From Ophiodon elongatus (lineage: Eukaryota > Chordata > Actinopteri > Perciformes > Hexagrammidae): 64,000 bases of DNA. The notes beneath the pieces are model-generated. The model saw only the letters and a list, made by a program, of their open reading frames with translations, was not told where the DNA came from and ran no database searches. Position 1 is the first letter of the stretch. Each line of letters begins with the position of its first letter. The stretch is taken from assembly GCA_016806645.1 (NCBI GenBank), contig JACSYO010001856.1:4552001-4616000 (forward strand), written 5' to 3'. Of the stretch, positions 37,140 through 49,951 are shown one piece after another. A program made the translations under genes and the position numbers.

Positions 37140-37840
37140 CCTGTCACTGATCAATGCACAGTTAGATGTTTAACATCTGGCAAGCCACTGGAAATTGGCT
37201 TCTATGGCATCATCGCATTGCCATCCTCCTCCCATCATTAGCTTTCACCATTGCCCCGGGGTTCATAATGTCGTTAGCTTACATAGAGTCGCAGTAAAGT
37301 GATGTTACATGACGTTTCTCAACTCCTTTTATTGAAGTAGCCTGCCATGCCGCCTGCTTGTCCTATTCCATGGGCACCACAGGGAAATAAAACATGATGA
37401 GAGCAGAGGCTTGATGACATGAGGTTTAAAATTTCTTGCGTCAAACATCATTTAATTTGGGGATTAGGCAAATAAAAAGCATCACACAAGCTAGCAGGAT
37501 AAGCTTTCTAGCAGTGGCGTAATTTTACGTGCTCATGGAAAATGGGCTATAAAGGATTTGGTATTAAGCCAGTTTAAGCTTTTATACATTTTCAGTGTCA
37601 CTTTTGCAGCCTGATGTTAATCTGTTACATTTTCTGTTCAACATCTGTATGTAGCACAAAAGGTTTAATGCAGAAAGTTGCACCATTGCTGCACTAGTTT
37701 TAATCGAATGTGCAGTCAAAATGATTAGCCACAATGACTGAAATTATGTAGTTGTAATTACAAACAGATGGGAGGCTTTATTTGCACTTAAGGCGACTGT
37801 GTGCATGGGAAATGCAGTGTGAACAAGAATAATTAAGAAG
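37140..37840. promoter_or_regulatory. CNE-like block in the smad3-map2k5 interval
   Basis: Non-repetitive and ORF-poor, with homeobox-type TAAT motifs (GTTTTAATCG, ATGATTAGCCACAATG, TTGTAATTACAAAC) and CATCATTTAATTTGGGG. It looks like vertebrate conserved non-coding DNA. Confidence 0.3.
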
Positions 37841-38904
37841 TTAAAGTCCTGTTTTTTTTGTGTTTTAGTTGTGTTTAAATATACAACACTATGATGTAAA
37901 TTTGTTTCAAATTAGCTATATAGTTATATGAATGCTCTGCCTGGAGCAGTCATCACCTTCTAGCCCTGAGGATGAGATGATACACTTTCTTTTTTTTACT
38001 TCTTTTATTAATCTATTGAGACCTCAGCGTGTTTGTTTTCTGGAGGGAAGCAGCGTGTAAAGGCTGCGGTGCCTCATGCTGAGCTGTTTCACGATACCTG
38101 AGGGCTCATTGCGATGGGGACTACTCAAGTGAGTTGGACTGTACTTTCTGTTTCAGGATGCCATTTCATTTGTGCTTTAACTTCAAGAGAATAAACAAGT
38201 TGCCACAGTGCAGTCACAAGATTATGAATGGGATAAATATATATATATATTGTAATAACTTCACACAACAATATGCTACTACGTATTCACACGGATACCA
38301 TAACCTGTGATGGTGAGTCATAATATTAATCATTTAGAATTTCAATGTTTTTCATAAAACATAATTTTTTTCAGTGAGCATTTGCATAAATGCCATATTG
38401 ATAAGTGGGAGTTAATAGTGAATGTTGATTCTTGCATTCTCCCCCCCCAAAAAATGTAAAGTTCATGTATTCTATGAAAAATGCTGCACATATTCATGAT
38501 CCCAGGAGGATGTATGCTAATAACGTTTTTGACTCATTTGTTCCTCAATTGGAACAAAACTTACAGAAGAAGTATTAAAATCTACAGAGCTGAACACAAA
38601 GGAGTTGAATGATCTTCCCCAGAGGATGAAACTCTTGCATTTCCCGAATGTCAGCTTCTCACACACGACTTCTTAATGGCTGGATTGGCATGACATTTGT
38701 TGTGGCTCTTCCTTTATTTAACAGGGCTCATTTTGCCTCTCCGTTTCAGGAATACCACACTGTTCCATTAACTCCAGCCTGGTACAACCACAGTCCTCTG
38801 TTGGAGGAGCTACACTGTGGCAGAATGTTATAGGGTGGCTTTCCCTGCCTTGACGTATCCTCTAAGCATCAAACCTTTACTGGCAAACTCTGACGACAGC
38901 ATCA

Positions 38905-39115
38905 TCTGTGCGTTCCAATACCCATCATACCATACTTAGTATGCCACGAGAGATGCCAGCAGATGTATGAGCAAGAGGGTTAAAGTTCAAGGTGCCATGT
39001 TATGAGGAAGCATCTCCCCATTGAATGCAGTCTGCATGCAACAGTACGTACTTTGTAAGGTTCAGCTGCAGTACAAAAAGTATCCGATTTGGAATGCAGT
39101 GCACCTGTGCAGGTT
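38905..39115. repeat. Candidate dispersed repeat (TATGCCACGAG / GTATCCGATTTGGAA)
   Basis: CGTTCCAATACCCATCATACC at the left, ACAGTACGTACTTTGTAAGG and AAGTATCCGATTTGGAATGC at the right look like a teleost non-autonomous element. Confidence 0.45.
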
Positions 39116-39769
39116 ACTATGACATTTAGTGGAATTATTTATGTTGTTTATTCTGCCTGTGAAATGACCTTTCCTTCCTTCGCCGGCCTCAGGGCTTCTA
39201 CTTGTTCTAACGGTAAATAATCAGAATGTTGTTTATTCTGTCCAACACACTGATGTATTGCAATAAATGTTGCAACCTCTAATTGGCCGCTATAGTGGGC
39301 TTCAGGCTTAAGTGTTCAACCTAACAATTATCAAATATTTATCATAAAATTCAAACAGCCAGCCAGGGTATTTTTTTAAAACTTTGCATTGTCGGATGTG
39401 TGTGTATGTGAAGAAGTTGATCGGAAGCTGATATGATTGTGGTCTTCAAAATATCCAGTTTCTTGGTTATGCAGCTCTACCTCCCAGTCCTTTTAAAGCA
39501 GCTGGTTCATTGCAGGGTGAGTTGTTTGCAGTTTACTGAGTGTACAACAGAGGTCACTAGAAGCTGCTGTTGCATGAAGTTGGCACATCCTCTCCATCAG
39601 AGCTGATGTGTCACACCGAGTGCTTAAGTTTACAAAAAAATGCTGTAGTTGTGAAAGTCTTTCTTTAAGCTACCATTAACAAACAGCTTGTATCTTATTT
39701 CCCCCCTCTCTGATTCAGCAAACCTGCAAGCACAGGCGTGCTTTATTTATGCTGCTGGATTTTATGCAT

Positions 39770-40165
39770 GACAGTTTTGCTGAGGGTAAAAAAAATAAAA
39801 AGGTTCCTCCTCCCCGTCTTCCCCATGTTTTCCCCCATTGATTTTGGCTCTGCTTTGATATGAATCTGCGCCAGAAGTGTCACTTAGATGAATCACTGTT
39901 AGTCCAAGCTGGCATCGCTCGGCACTGGCAGAAGGGAGAATTCCACGCGGATCAAATAAATACAGATGTGAAGTAATTAGTTGTATTCCCAAGGAGCCCA
40001 TTGTGGGTATGTTAAAGATGCTAGGGATCAGCTGGCTTTCCCACTCGCAGCTTTTATCAATTTAAACGGGAACGGAAACTAGGTGGGTCATAACCCATGT
40101 GGCTCCGCACGAGTCACATGTCCAACCTGTACAGGTGAAATGAGCTGCTTGGACATTTTAAACAG
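39770..40165. promoter_or_regulatory. CNE-like block
   Basis: Non-repetitive, balanced composition, with CTGCGCCAGAAGTGTC, GTGAAGTAATTAGTTG and CATAACCCATGTGGC. No coding potential recognised on either strand. Confidence 0.3.
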
Positions 40166-40874
40166 AAGCTGACTTTTAACAAAATCCTTGCCACTTCTTT
40201 CACAGAAACGCTCCAATTTGAGAAATTAAACAAATACTCAAATATTTATTCAAATTTCAAGATAAATCTGAAGTTCACGCACCTGGAAGCTAGCGCTAAA
40301 ACTGAATTTATAATATTCTGAGCCACGACCAAGGACTGTTCCACAACAGTTTTTTGCATTACAACTAATTTCCTTTTTCTTTAACCTTGATTCAACCAAC
40401 CTGAGAGCAAATTCCTATGAACAATGTCATCCTGAATAATTAGAGGAATCTTGATTAGTGGAACTGACAGAAAGGGGAAAAAACATAATAAAAAGCAGCA
40501 AAGCAGGCAGAATAATACGGAAACGCACAGACTTGTACAAACACTACATCGACTGCAGTTTTCTTAAATTAAATATTAAACATCGATGTATTTTCCAACA
40601 AGAATTAAGCAAAGTACAGTAGATGGTCCTGTTTAAAGAGTTTTTGACAAATGCAATACATTCTGAGGGACAGGTCAGGTTATAGGCCGCCAATAATTAA
40701 TGTGAAACACGCTTTGATCTTCACTCCGACCAAAAACACATTTGATCAAAAAGCGCTGCTTTAAGTGCATCATCTTTAACATAAAGGAGTGTACGTTTGC
40801 CAAATAATACAGCCATTACGATTAATGCGACCTCCTTGTGAAATTGAAACCCAGTTTTTTTTTTCTTTTTTTTT

Positions 40875-41140
40875 TTTCGCTCTCGCAATTATAGGCCCCT
40901 TCAGGAGGGGACGTATTTATGCCCAGCAGTTAGCAATGCATTGATTTAATACGTTTCTAATCAGGACATACAGCTTCAGGGCCTGAAATGTTAATTTTTC
41001 CTGCAGCTTACAAAGTAGCCTTTGATTTTCTGTCACGGCAGTAATTACAGTGTTTTGCCACTAGATAGGGAGAGAGCTTTGTCTCCTCTAATTATGAGGT
41101 AATCATTGCTGTAGTGCCAGCATGTTGTTTTCACCTTTTT
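40875..41140. promoter_or_regulatory. CNE-like block with symmetric motifs
   Basis: Includes GCAATTATAGG, the inverted GCCCCTTCAGGAGGGG, TTCTAATCAGG, GGCAGTAATTACAGTG and CTCTAATTATGAGGTAATC: four homeobox-type TAAT cores within 250 bp. Follows a T-rich tract. Confidence 0.35.
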
Positions 41141-41218
41141 GTTAATACTGTTTTAATTTTATTTTTACAGCTTCCGGCTGTTACCTTCCCTTCTAATTCA
41201 CACTGTGACACCGTTAAC

Positions 41219-41233
41219 ACTGTGTGTGTGTAC

Positions 41234-41296
<63 letters not shown>

Positions 41297-41298
41297 GG
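41219..41298. repeat. (TG)n microsatellite with TACG/TATG interruptions
   Basis: About 75 bp, ending in a G7 run at 41294-41300, between two CNE-like blocks. Confidence 0.97.
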
Positions 41299-41359
41299 GG
41301 GTATATTTGGAGCGTAGTAGCCTAGTGACTGTAATTGTTGTGGTATGGGTGCTGTTAAT

Positions 41360-42130
41360 TACTGGAGTAAACGGTTGAATCACGGCCAGGGCCCTTTGTG
41401 GTTGCAGAGTGGCGGGCAGCAGCGGAGAGAGACAGAGGGCTGGAAAATTGTTTTTACCATCTGGGGACCGAGGGAGAGAGAAGGGGAAGCAGAGAGGAGA
41501 AAAGGGGGAACAGCGGCAGACAAAAAGGCCCAATTGGTGGCCAGAGCCTCAGGGTCCGGGGGTCCATATGGAAGGAAACACTTTGCCTTGCGCTTTATTG
41601 CACACCTTGCTGTTTTAATCAATGGCAAGCCTGTTCACAGAGCCTAGAGCAGCAGTGGTTGTTTCTCATTGTCTCACTGCTACTTCCACTTTTCCTGCTC
41701 CACTAAACCCCAACACTTCTCACCAAACCTCTGAAGGGCTGTACGGCACTTTCGGGCCTCTCCGGAAGCCGGAGAAGTGGATGTGCCGCGGTGAAAACAT
41801 TTACACTATGGGACAAAGTAAAACGCTCCCATTTTGTAATGATGATTTGATACGCTTTTGGCTCCTGCCTGCGCTTTTCTAATTTCCCAGCAAAGCAGGG
41901 ATAAGAATGTAGACGCCTGCTGTGTTTGGAGTCGTTTCTTAAAATGGAGGACACCATTCCATCTGAATTCCATTTGAGTGTTGAAAGTAATGGGATTAGG
42001 CTGCAAAAAGGCGTGTTAACACCGAGACGCTGGGACGTGTGCTAATAGCGCCATAAAAGTGCCAGCCAGCAGTCGTCCGACTCCCTCGTAACCCCACCCT
42101 GGTTGGAGGCAGCGCTGGTAATCACCCCCC
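41360..42130. promoter_or_regulatory. CNE-like block, GC-balanced
   Basis: Long non-repetitive stretch with AAGGCCCAATTGGTGGCC, TTTATTGCACACCTTGC, TTTTAATCAATGGC and CTAATAGCGCCATAAAAG. ORFs in several frames on both strands overlap here, none resembling a protein. Confidence 0.35.
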
Positions 42131-42484
42131 TCAGACCAAGCACCGTGCAGAGGAGCGAGGAGGAAGACGTTTGGCTGTGTGGGAGGCTGAGTGTTCCTGC
42201 ATCAATATTTCATTACATTAGACCCATTTTTTTGTAAAGAACACACTGAACAGGTGAAGCTACCTGTTTGAAATGGAGGACCTGCTGTTTTGATTTCATG
42301 GGCAACATCCTAGATGAGTAGAAACAGAGCCGCAATCAAACAGTGGATTACTTTGCACTGTATGTCTGATGTACATAATTATGTACATAATGACTATAAA
42401 GGAAAAGTCCATTCAAATTACAATTCATGGTGTTCGCAGTGATCGAGGGCAACTCCAGACAAGTTATATGTCACACAACACTAG

Positions 42485-42521
42485 TGCACCAGTTTACTTA
42501 TCATGTAAGTAAACTGGTGCA
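42485..42521. repeat. Perfect 16-bp-arm hairpin
   Basis: TGCACCAGTTTACTTA and its exact reverse complement, separated by the 5-base loop TCATG. It sits about 85 bp before a copy of the ACTTGAG repeat family. Confidence 0.9.
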
Positions 42522-42604
42522 ATAACACGTGATTTCTGTTTAGTGTAAACATGTAAAACTTTTAAGCTGTTGGTGCATTTCTAGTTTGATGATTTTTTGC
42601 AATT

Positions 42605-42975
42605 ATTATTCCTTTGGTGGAATAAAACCAAGTGCATTTACTCAAGTACTGTACTTATGTACAATTTTGACATTTTCATACTTTACTTGAATATTTCCAT
42701 TTTCTGCTACTTACTACTCCCCGAAATATATAGTTACTGGTTAAATCTTGACATAAAAATGGACGGATGATATTTTTATATGATATGGTGCAGTAGCACT
42801 AAACGGCGAGTGTCTAACATTGGCTCCACGTTTACGATGAAAACAATACTATGACGTTTTATAATTATATCACACTTTGAAAGGAGGCATTCTGCACACT
42901 TTTCCTTTTGATAAAAGTACATGTTGCTGATTATAGTTCTGCACTTTTACCTGTAATGGAGTTTTTTTAGGCCAT
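42605..42975 (+). repeat. Teleost-type ACTTGAG/TTACTT repeat, copy 2
   Basis: GGTGGAATAAAACCAAGTGCATTTACTCAAGTACTG, then CATACTTTACTTGAATATTTCC and a right part with AAAAGTACATGTTGCTGAT. Same internal order as the copy at 52195. Confidence 0.65.
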
Positions 42976-43679
42976 GGTATATAATGTAACATGTCCACTG
43001 TCGCCACAATAGAAAATCTTTTTTTTTTCTAAATAAATATGGAGCGTTGAGACTGTGAGGAAAAGTGGATATGCAATTTAAATTTCATCAGAGACTTACT
43101 ATTGTAGTACTATGGACTGGAGATTTGTAAAATATGTTATGCTGTTTGAAAGTAGCTTTCAGATGCAAGTATGTAAACGTGATTGCTCAGTGATTAAATC
43201 ATCTGTTTTACTACAACCCGATCAGCTTGCAAGTCAGTGACGGCGCACAACTAACTGCCGTTAGTTAGATAAAGACTCATTTATATGCGGGTATCTTAGA
43301 GATGTACCCCCATATTTTGTTGTGGCACCAATAAACAGTAAACCAGATGTTTTGAAGCTCAATAAAGTTCACAGTTGAGTTTCAAACCGGAGCATTATCT
43401 TTGAGGATTTTTTGGGGATTATAAAATGTTGCCAAAAAAAAACTGCCTGAATAGTGTGTACTAAACTGTGATAGGCTGCCACAGCTGCATGATGTCATCC
43501 AGATGTCTACATGCTGCAGTAAACAGGGTGCCTAACAGAAACAGAATTCAGCATAATGTCTATACTTTTAAGAAGTCGGGCTGCAACAGTCTGCACGGTC
43601 TCTCCTCCTCGTAAACTGACACCGTCACTGTTGTTCGGCTGGTTGTATTACAGCCATTGCCATTACTTGGATTTGTGAT

Positions 43680-43915
43680 TAAATTTAGCAAAGTGCTGCC
43701 GATAGCCGAATTGTCCAGCCACTCTCAATTACCGTCTTGGGAGGGTACCTGAGAAAGCTTAACGCAGCAATTAACAACTTAATTAAGTGCCACAGCCATT
43801 GTGGCACTTCTGGAGCCGTGCAACAAGGGGCGTATTGATTGCAGGGGATTGCCAGTTGGTCCCCAATTGATCGCCCAATTGATTGGCTTGGATAGGCATT
43901 CCTCAATGACTCACT
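43680..43915. promoter_or_regulatory. CNE-like block with dense inverted motifs
   Basis: AGCAATTAACAACTTAATTAAG, the hairpin AAGTGCCACA-GCCAT-TGTGGCACTT (43785-43809), and the repeated CCAATTGATCG/CCAATTGATTGG. It ends at a long TG array. Confidence 0.35.
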
Positions 43916-43919
43916 GAAG

Positions 43920-43921
<2 letters not shown>

Positions 43922-43986
<65 letters not shown>

Positions 43987-44018
43987 TGTGTGTGCGTGTG
44001 TGTGCGTGTGTGTGTGTG
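43922..44018. repeat. (TG)n microsatellite
   Basis: Long TG array with GCGCG and GCGTG units at its right end, directly next to a CNE-like block. Confidence 0.98.
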
Positions 44019-44296
44019 TTTTGTCTGAGGAAGTAGCCGTCACGCCGCTGTGTGACACACTGATAATGACCTGCCAGACTGGCTGCATGGCCTCTCCCAA
44101 TCCCCCTGGGTGGGACACACATGTCTGGTGTCAATCACTCACTCACGCTCTGTCTCGTACTCTCACTTCACACACACTGACAAACACGCACATGCAAACA
44201 CACACTCGCAGAGGCCTCAAGACCGCACTTGAATCCTAAGTAACATCTGTAGTCTATTTATTCTAAATACACCTGACAGGGATACAGTAATAAATA

Positions 44297-44304
44297 CACA
44301 CACA

Positions 44305-44361
<57 letters not shown>

Positions 44362-44368
44362 AGAGAGA
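44297..44368. repeat. (CA)n/(GCAC)n/(GA)n compound array
   Basis: CA, five or so ACGC units, a long CA run, then GA. Confidence 0.96.
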
Positions 44369-44587
44369 ATACATTGTGAGTACTGAATACACAGGTAACT
44401 GATACCGTAACATTAGAAACACAAGTACACTTCCATTTAGTTTAATTCATTCATTTCATCTAATGTATGCTGGTAAGATTTTATTTTGTATTCTTTTAGT
44501 ATTATATGATGAACAATTTTCCTCAGGTTCAGAAGCTCTTGTAGATAAACATTGGACACAGATAAGCACATGAGAACAGATGTGACA

Positions 44588-44620
44588 ACGCACACACAAA
44601 CAGACAGACAGACAGGCACG

Positions 44621-44675
<55 letters not shown>
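44588..44675. repeat. (CA)n compound array
   Basis: ACAGACAG units, then about 30 CA units. Confidence 0.97.
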
Positions 44676-44677
<2 letters not shown>

Positions 44678-45372
44678 GTCCAGTGCTCCCTGGGGAGCAG
44701 TTAGGATGCAGGGCAGAGCTGCATTTAGGAGAGGAGAGAAGTGGTGGTAAGACGTCAAATAAACTGTCATCTCTTACTGTGCCAATGAAGTAATTCCCTT
44801 TTAAAGGCTTGACCCTTGAACCCGGAGGAGCTCGGCCAATTGCACAGAGCAGTGGAGGAGACGTGAGGTGATAACAACTGAGGGGGGAGGGGGTGCTACG
44901 TTGGACTCAACCTGGACCGCTTACACCCCGTCACCAGGTAAAGGATTTGTCCAAAATCAATCATAACCCCCCCCCCACTTTCAGAACCATTTGTTTGTCT
45001 TGGTGCCAGTATTCAAGTGTTATTACAATTTCAGATTATTCAAATCAAACGTTTATCTGAACGTTAAAGAATTTATTCTCAACTCTATTTTTAATGCTCT
45101 ATATTAAGGTCTGACTAAACCCCATCTCCCTTTTTCATTTAACTGCATTTCACTCACAGCCTCAGTGGTTCCTTATTTCACCACTAGGGGGTAGTGTTAT
45201 ATGGACAGACTTGAGGACAACTCTCAATGAGATACTCTGACTTCCTGGCACTGGACTATTCATCTATGATCAAATACATTCACAACTTCCCGTATGGTTA
45301 TACAGCGCTGCGCTTCAACCACGATGTAATGACACTTGATTGTGAGGAAAATTGATGGTTATTTGTTTGACA

Positions 45373-45373
45373 T

Positions 45374-45406
<33 letters not shown>

Positions 45407-45421
45407 CACACGCACACACAC
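45373..45421. repeat. (CA)n microsatellite
   Basis: Interrupted CA array. Confidence 0.95.
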
Positions 45422-46159
45422 TCAGAGTGCTTGACAGGCTGAGCTCTCCCTGCGCCTGCTGTGGTTCTGAGGTGGTCAACTTATGACCTGTAATTACATT
45501 GCTACCTTGCTCACACATCTCACCGGAGCAGGTTGGTCTCGGACACTTCAATTACCTCACTTCAATACCTCTGTTCCTCTCACATGCCCGGCAAAATCAT
45601 AATTATAGCCCAGGGAATGGACTGATACAAATTTTACTACATGTGCCACAGGAATTGTTGCAAATAGAAAGCTATTGCGAAAGAAAAACATTATTTTATT
45701 TTTTTTACCAGAAAACATCAAGATAGATTCAAACTAATGTTGTACACAATTTGCATTTATCAAAACATGCATTACTTGTCTGGGAAATAAAAACTTGAAC
45801 TCTCATGCATCCTTATAGATGGGCTTATAACCTCTTCTACCTTTTACCTTTTCAACATGCAGATATTTCAATTCTTAAACAAGCTAAGCTTGAGAAAACA
45901 GCACAGCAAGGCCAACAACAATGCCCAGCACATATTCTTTGAAAAAATGGTCTGCATCAATTTGCATTCAAACTTGTTGTAAAATAGAGAAGAGCAAAAG
46001 ATCCATCTATTGGGGCATATTTGAAGGTTGTGTCCAGGTCGCATATGTTTGCCCTTGCATAGCTCTGTCACATTGTGGTGTAACGGAGCCTCAGCTGCAG
46101 GATTGCAGTTTTTAATGAAAAAGTGGGGGCCTTGTTATATCCCACAATGAAGCCATGTG

Positions 46160-46228
46160 GACACACACAAACACACACACAAACACACACACACACACAC
46201 ACACACACGCGCACACACACACACACAT
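46160..46228. repeat. (CA)n microsatellite
   Basis: CA array with AAAC interruptions and one GCGC. Confidence 0.96.
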
Positions 46229-48689
46229 TTAACCAGACGATGATAGCTAGAGTCGTGGCTGATAATGCGCACATGTGTTTTTCTCTGTGAAAAGCAAATG
46301 TGAGACGTTTAGTTGATAATCTGAAAGAATTTCAAAAGGCCGTTAGATATTTCATGGCTCAAAACTTACATCAAGTATTTGAGGAAACATTTGTAGTTAT
46401 TAGCTGCCGGGCAAATGCAACTTCGGAAATGGAAAAGAAATATTATTAATATTTTTAGAAATAATGTAAAAAAGGCATCCAGACATTTTCACAGTTATTT
46501 TGGGGGTTTATTGTGGAGTTCAAGGTCAAGCTTTTTTCAACATTTTTAATTTTCTTCCCGAAGTAATGATTTTTGTCTCTTTTTATTTCCTCATTTGTAG
46601 TTTTCAGCCTTCAGCAAAGTGATTATTACCTTCACACTAGATTTTATAACATATTTTGGGATTTAATTAGGTATGTGTAATACAATAGACGTAAAAAAGA
46701 TCCTTTAAAAAAAAAAAAGAATAAACACTTTTTTATTTTAGTTGGACATTTATTTAACCATAGGTTTGTGCACGGAGAATGGAATCAGCTAGAATATGCC
46801 TCTAAGTGGCACTTAAAACTTCTTGTTGTAAAAATTGCACCTGCTCTTGTTCCCTTTTTTTATAGTTTGTCATTAAAGTGACACATTGATCCCAATAATT
46901 TACAACAACTTATTGATAAATGAGATGAGGGATCTGATCATTTAGAAGCTGGTTGACATGGCAGGGGGACTTCTACTTAACGTCTGTCTTCAGTCCCGTG
47001 AACGTCTTTGAAGAAGGCTCATCGTCAGCTGTGGTGTCCGATAAAAAAAACACTCACCTACACGCCTCAGTCTTCGCAGATACTCTGGCTTTTTGTTCGC
47101 CAACAAAAATGTCACCCAATAATTTCAATCACAGTAGTTTGTTTTGTTTCGGCTTGAAATGACCTGCTCAGAAAACTCAAAACTGCAAATGGCTGGCAAG
47201 TGTAACCGTTGTGTACTCTCTTGTTTTTGTTTTTTAATAATTAATTAAGCTTGAATCTGTACTCTTGTCTCCAACCAGCAGTTTGTTACCCTGCTGGACA
47301 CACACACCGGGACCTCATCACAACAGAAAGATTGCATACGTCCCACAGCCAGCTTCAGTGGCATGAGAATTTTTAAATTGTTATATTGGTACTTTTACTT
47401 TGCTTAACGATCTGAAAACTTCCTTCATCGCTGCACAAGAATGATAAACTAAAGGGACGGCTGACACATGCAGCTTCAGAGAGTCCACTCAGCAGTTCAG
47501 AAACCACCATCTGTCAGAAAACATGAAAAAAATGTTTTAAAATAAATATAATAAAATGTTTTATCAGCAATCCTTTTGCCTAAAATAATCTGATCCTTTT
47601 ATGTGCAAAGCTTTTAGTCTTAGATAAACTGACAAAATGTTGTTGGCTTTTCTAATTTAGGATTAAATACATAAAATGTTTGAGCGTGGCATTCTAGAGT
47701 ATTTATTCTTTTCTTTTGATGCAGGTCAAATAATATCATTAGAATTATTAAACCAGTCAGTAATTTCAGCTTTCTTGTTAATTTAGAATATAAAAGTGTA
47801 CAGTATACTTTGTCACAGTTTTTTATGTTACATTTTGTATTATATTGTTTATTATTAAATTGGCTTTTAGTGTTCCAGTTTCCTAATGAAACACTGAAAC
47901 AATACACTCAACAAACAGTATTTCCCTATCAAATCATGTCACACATAACTGCTGTTGCTTCCGGTTTATAATGCAGGATTGTAATCCACCGTTTACACAT
48001 GTGTAAGAGCTTTTGATGACTCGGAAATATTCCATGCTGTAAGAATCTGTGTTTAGTCTGCCCAGAGAAGTGCATCACTTCCTGCTGACAGTATTGCTTA
48101 AATACACTACTTCGGTGGGAATTGGAACCATAAAAACGCTGTGCAGCCACTATTGGTAATTGTGAGCAGAAGGTCAGACAATAGGTGGAAGGATAAAGAT
48201 TTAGGTGTGTTGGCAGTCAGGAGAATCTCCTCTGACAGGAAGGACCAACACACACCGACCCCACCACAACTTTCCACTGACTCACCACAGTATCAGGTAA
48301 GTTGGCAGCCATAAATAAGACCAAAGGGGTGCTAATGGCCTCCTTCATTAACCATAACATAAATAATTTGCTGTCCACTCCTTGTACTGAACACAATAGC
48401 ATAATCATGTTAAATTTCATTGATCCTAATATGAATTTCTTTTCCCTCAAGAGAGGTCAGAGGTCAGGTTTGTTACCACGGTTTCCCTGTAGCTGCTAGA
48501 AAGTGTCAATTTGATGGACTCTAGAATGATGGATGCTTTTTTTTTTTTTTTCAGTAACTGGATTTCAAACAACTTTAAAAGGATGTACAGTTCAAATGGG
48601 GGTTAGCACATCAAATAATTAACTCTCTTTGTGTGTCGTAATCCGAGCTTTTCTGTTCTTTGTTTATGCTGCTGGTCCAGCCATGCTTA

Positions 48690-48930
48690 CCTTTCAGTGC
48701 ATGTGTGTGTAGCCCACTGGCTAGCTAATCTCCACTGCTCCGCACGGAGCTTACACGGCCGTTACCGCTGATTACGTCGCCCCGACTGACGGCATTGTCC
48801 TGGGAGAGCGGTAGCCACTCTCCGGTTCCCCCTCAGGTTAAAACTGTGAGCTCTGTTACCGTTGTTTGTAGTGTTCGTGCTGTTAGCCCCGTCAGCTTCT
48901 AGCCAGCGGCTCAGCGGTCGCCATGTTGAG
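48690..48930. repeat. Candidate dispersed repeat, GC-rich
   Basis: GGCTAGCTAATCTCCACTGC, CTTCTAGCCAGCGGCTCAGC and CGCCATGTTGAG. A similar mix (GCTAGCTGCTAGTAGCTTC, CTCACTGCTCCGTGCTCTGG) is at 62470-62580. Could be two copies of one family. Confidence 0.35.
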
Positions 48931-49014
48931 AACCATGTGGAAGCAATCCCTCAATTATAGATATGCTCTAATTTATAATTTAGCACCTTCAGATAGATTT
49001 CTATGAAAACACTT

Positions 49015-49018
<4 letters not shown>

Positions 49019-49047
<29 letters not shown>
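49019..49047. repeat. (AT)n microsatellite
   Basis: About 14 AT units. Confidence 0.95.
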
Positions 49048-49951
49048 CCACTTTGCTTTTGTTGGTGCAATGTCTAATGTCTCCTCACAATATATACAAA
49101 TGTAGCAATTCAGCATCATATTGGACACTCACCGTTGTTGCAATTTAAGTTCTAATTTAATACGACATTGAGAGTGCAGCGGAATAAAAATTCACCATTT
49201 TAAACACGGGTTCATAGGAAATATAGGCGCAGAAAGAAAGTATTTTGTATCAAATGATTAAGTGATTTCATTCTTTCATTATATTATTTCTTTTCTTTAT
49301 CACTTTCACTGTGCCGTTCATTGTGTCGGGCTTTATATGACATGTGAGCACTGACCATGATGAGTTCTTTCACACACCAAAGGTCAGAGGCATCACTTAC
49401 AGAAAGAGAAGGACCCCCCTCCCAAACACTCACTAAGTCATTTACCTCATTCCCTATCAATTATTGAAATGCAGTTGTCAGTTGAAAAGCCAGCCAGACT
49501 TTCCGTTGATCTGTTTGATGAATATTTCAGCTGACAAACAGGCTACCTGACACTCTGCACCAAATCAATGTGTGGTTGGCCACAGTCATGCACATATGGA
49601 TGCACATGTATATACAGTTACAGTGTTGTTGTTGTTGTTACTATTCTCTTCTAAATGTGTATTTATTGTTTATTTACATTGATTTCCCCATTAAGTACGA
49701 TACAATATAGTGTAACACTGCTCTACTTTTACTTTACTAGATTTTGAATGCAGGGGTTTTATATTTAACAGGGTGTTTTCACACAGTTGTATTTACAAAA
49801 CTTCTTTAGGTATAAAACAGGAGAAAAACAGGAGAAAAAAAGAAGGTTTGTTTAGTTCAACAAGCCCCATTTGTGACTTCAGCACTCCATATGTCCCACT
49901 ATGATTTGGTCACAGTGTTCTCTACACAAACCACGAGGGAAAAGTCAAAAT

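Larger units (their letters stand above)
44960..49860. other. Intergenic DNA, no gene recognised
   Basis: A+T-rich, simple repeats as listed, and one GC-rich candidate repeat (48690-48930). The longest ORFs are microsatellite translations or short A+T-rich frames. Confidence 0.6.

Noticed and set aside
43685..44239. 149-codon and related ORFs near 44 kb
   Set aside because: The centre is microsatellite, the flank is the CNE-like block, and no protein family is matched.
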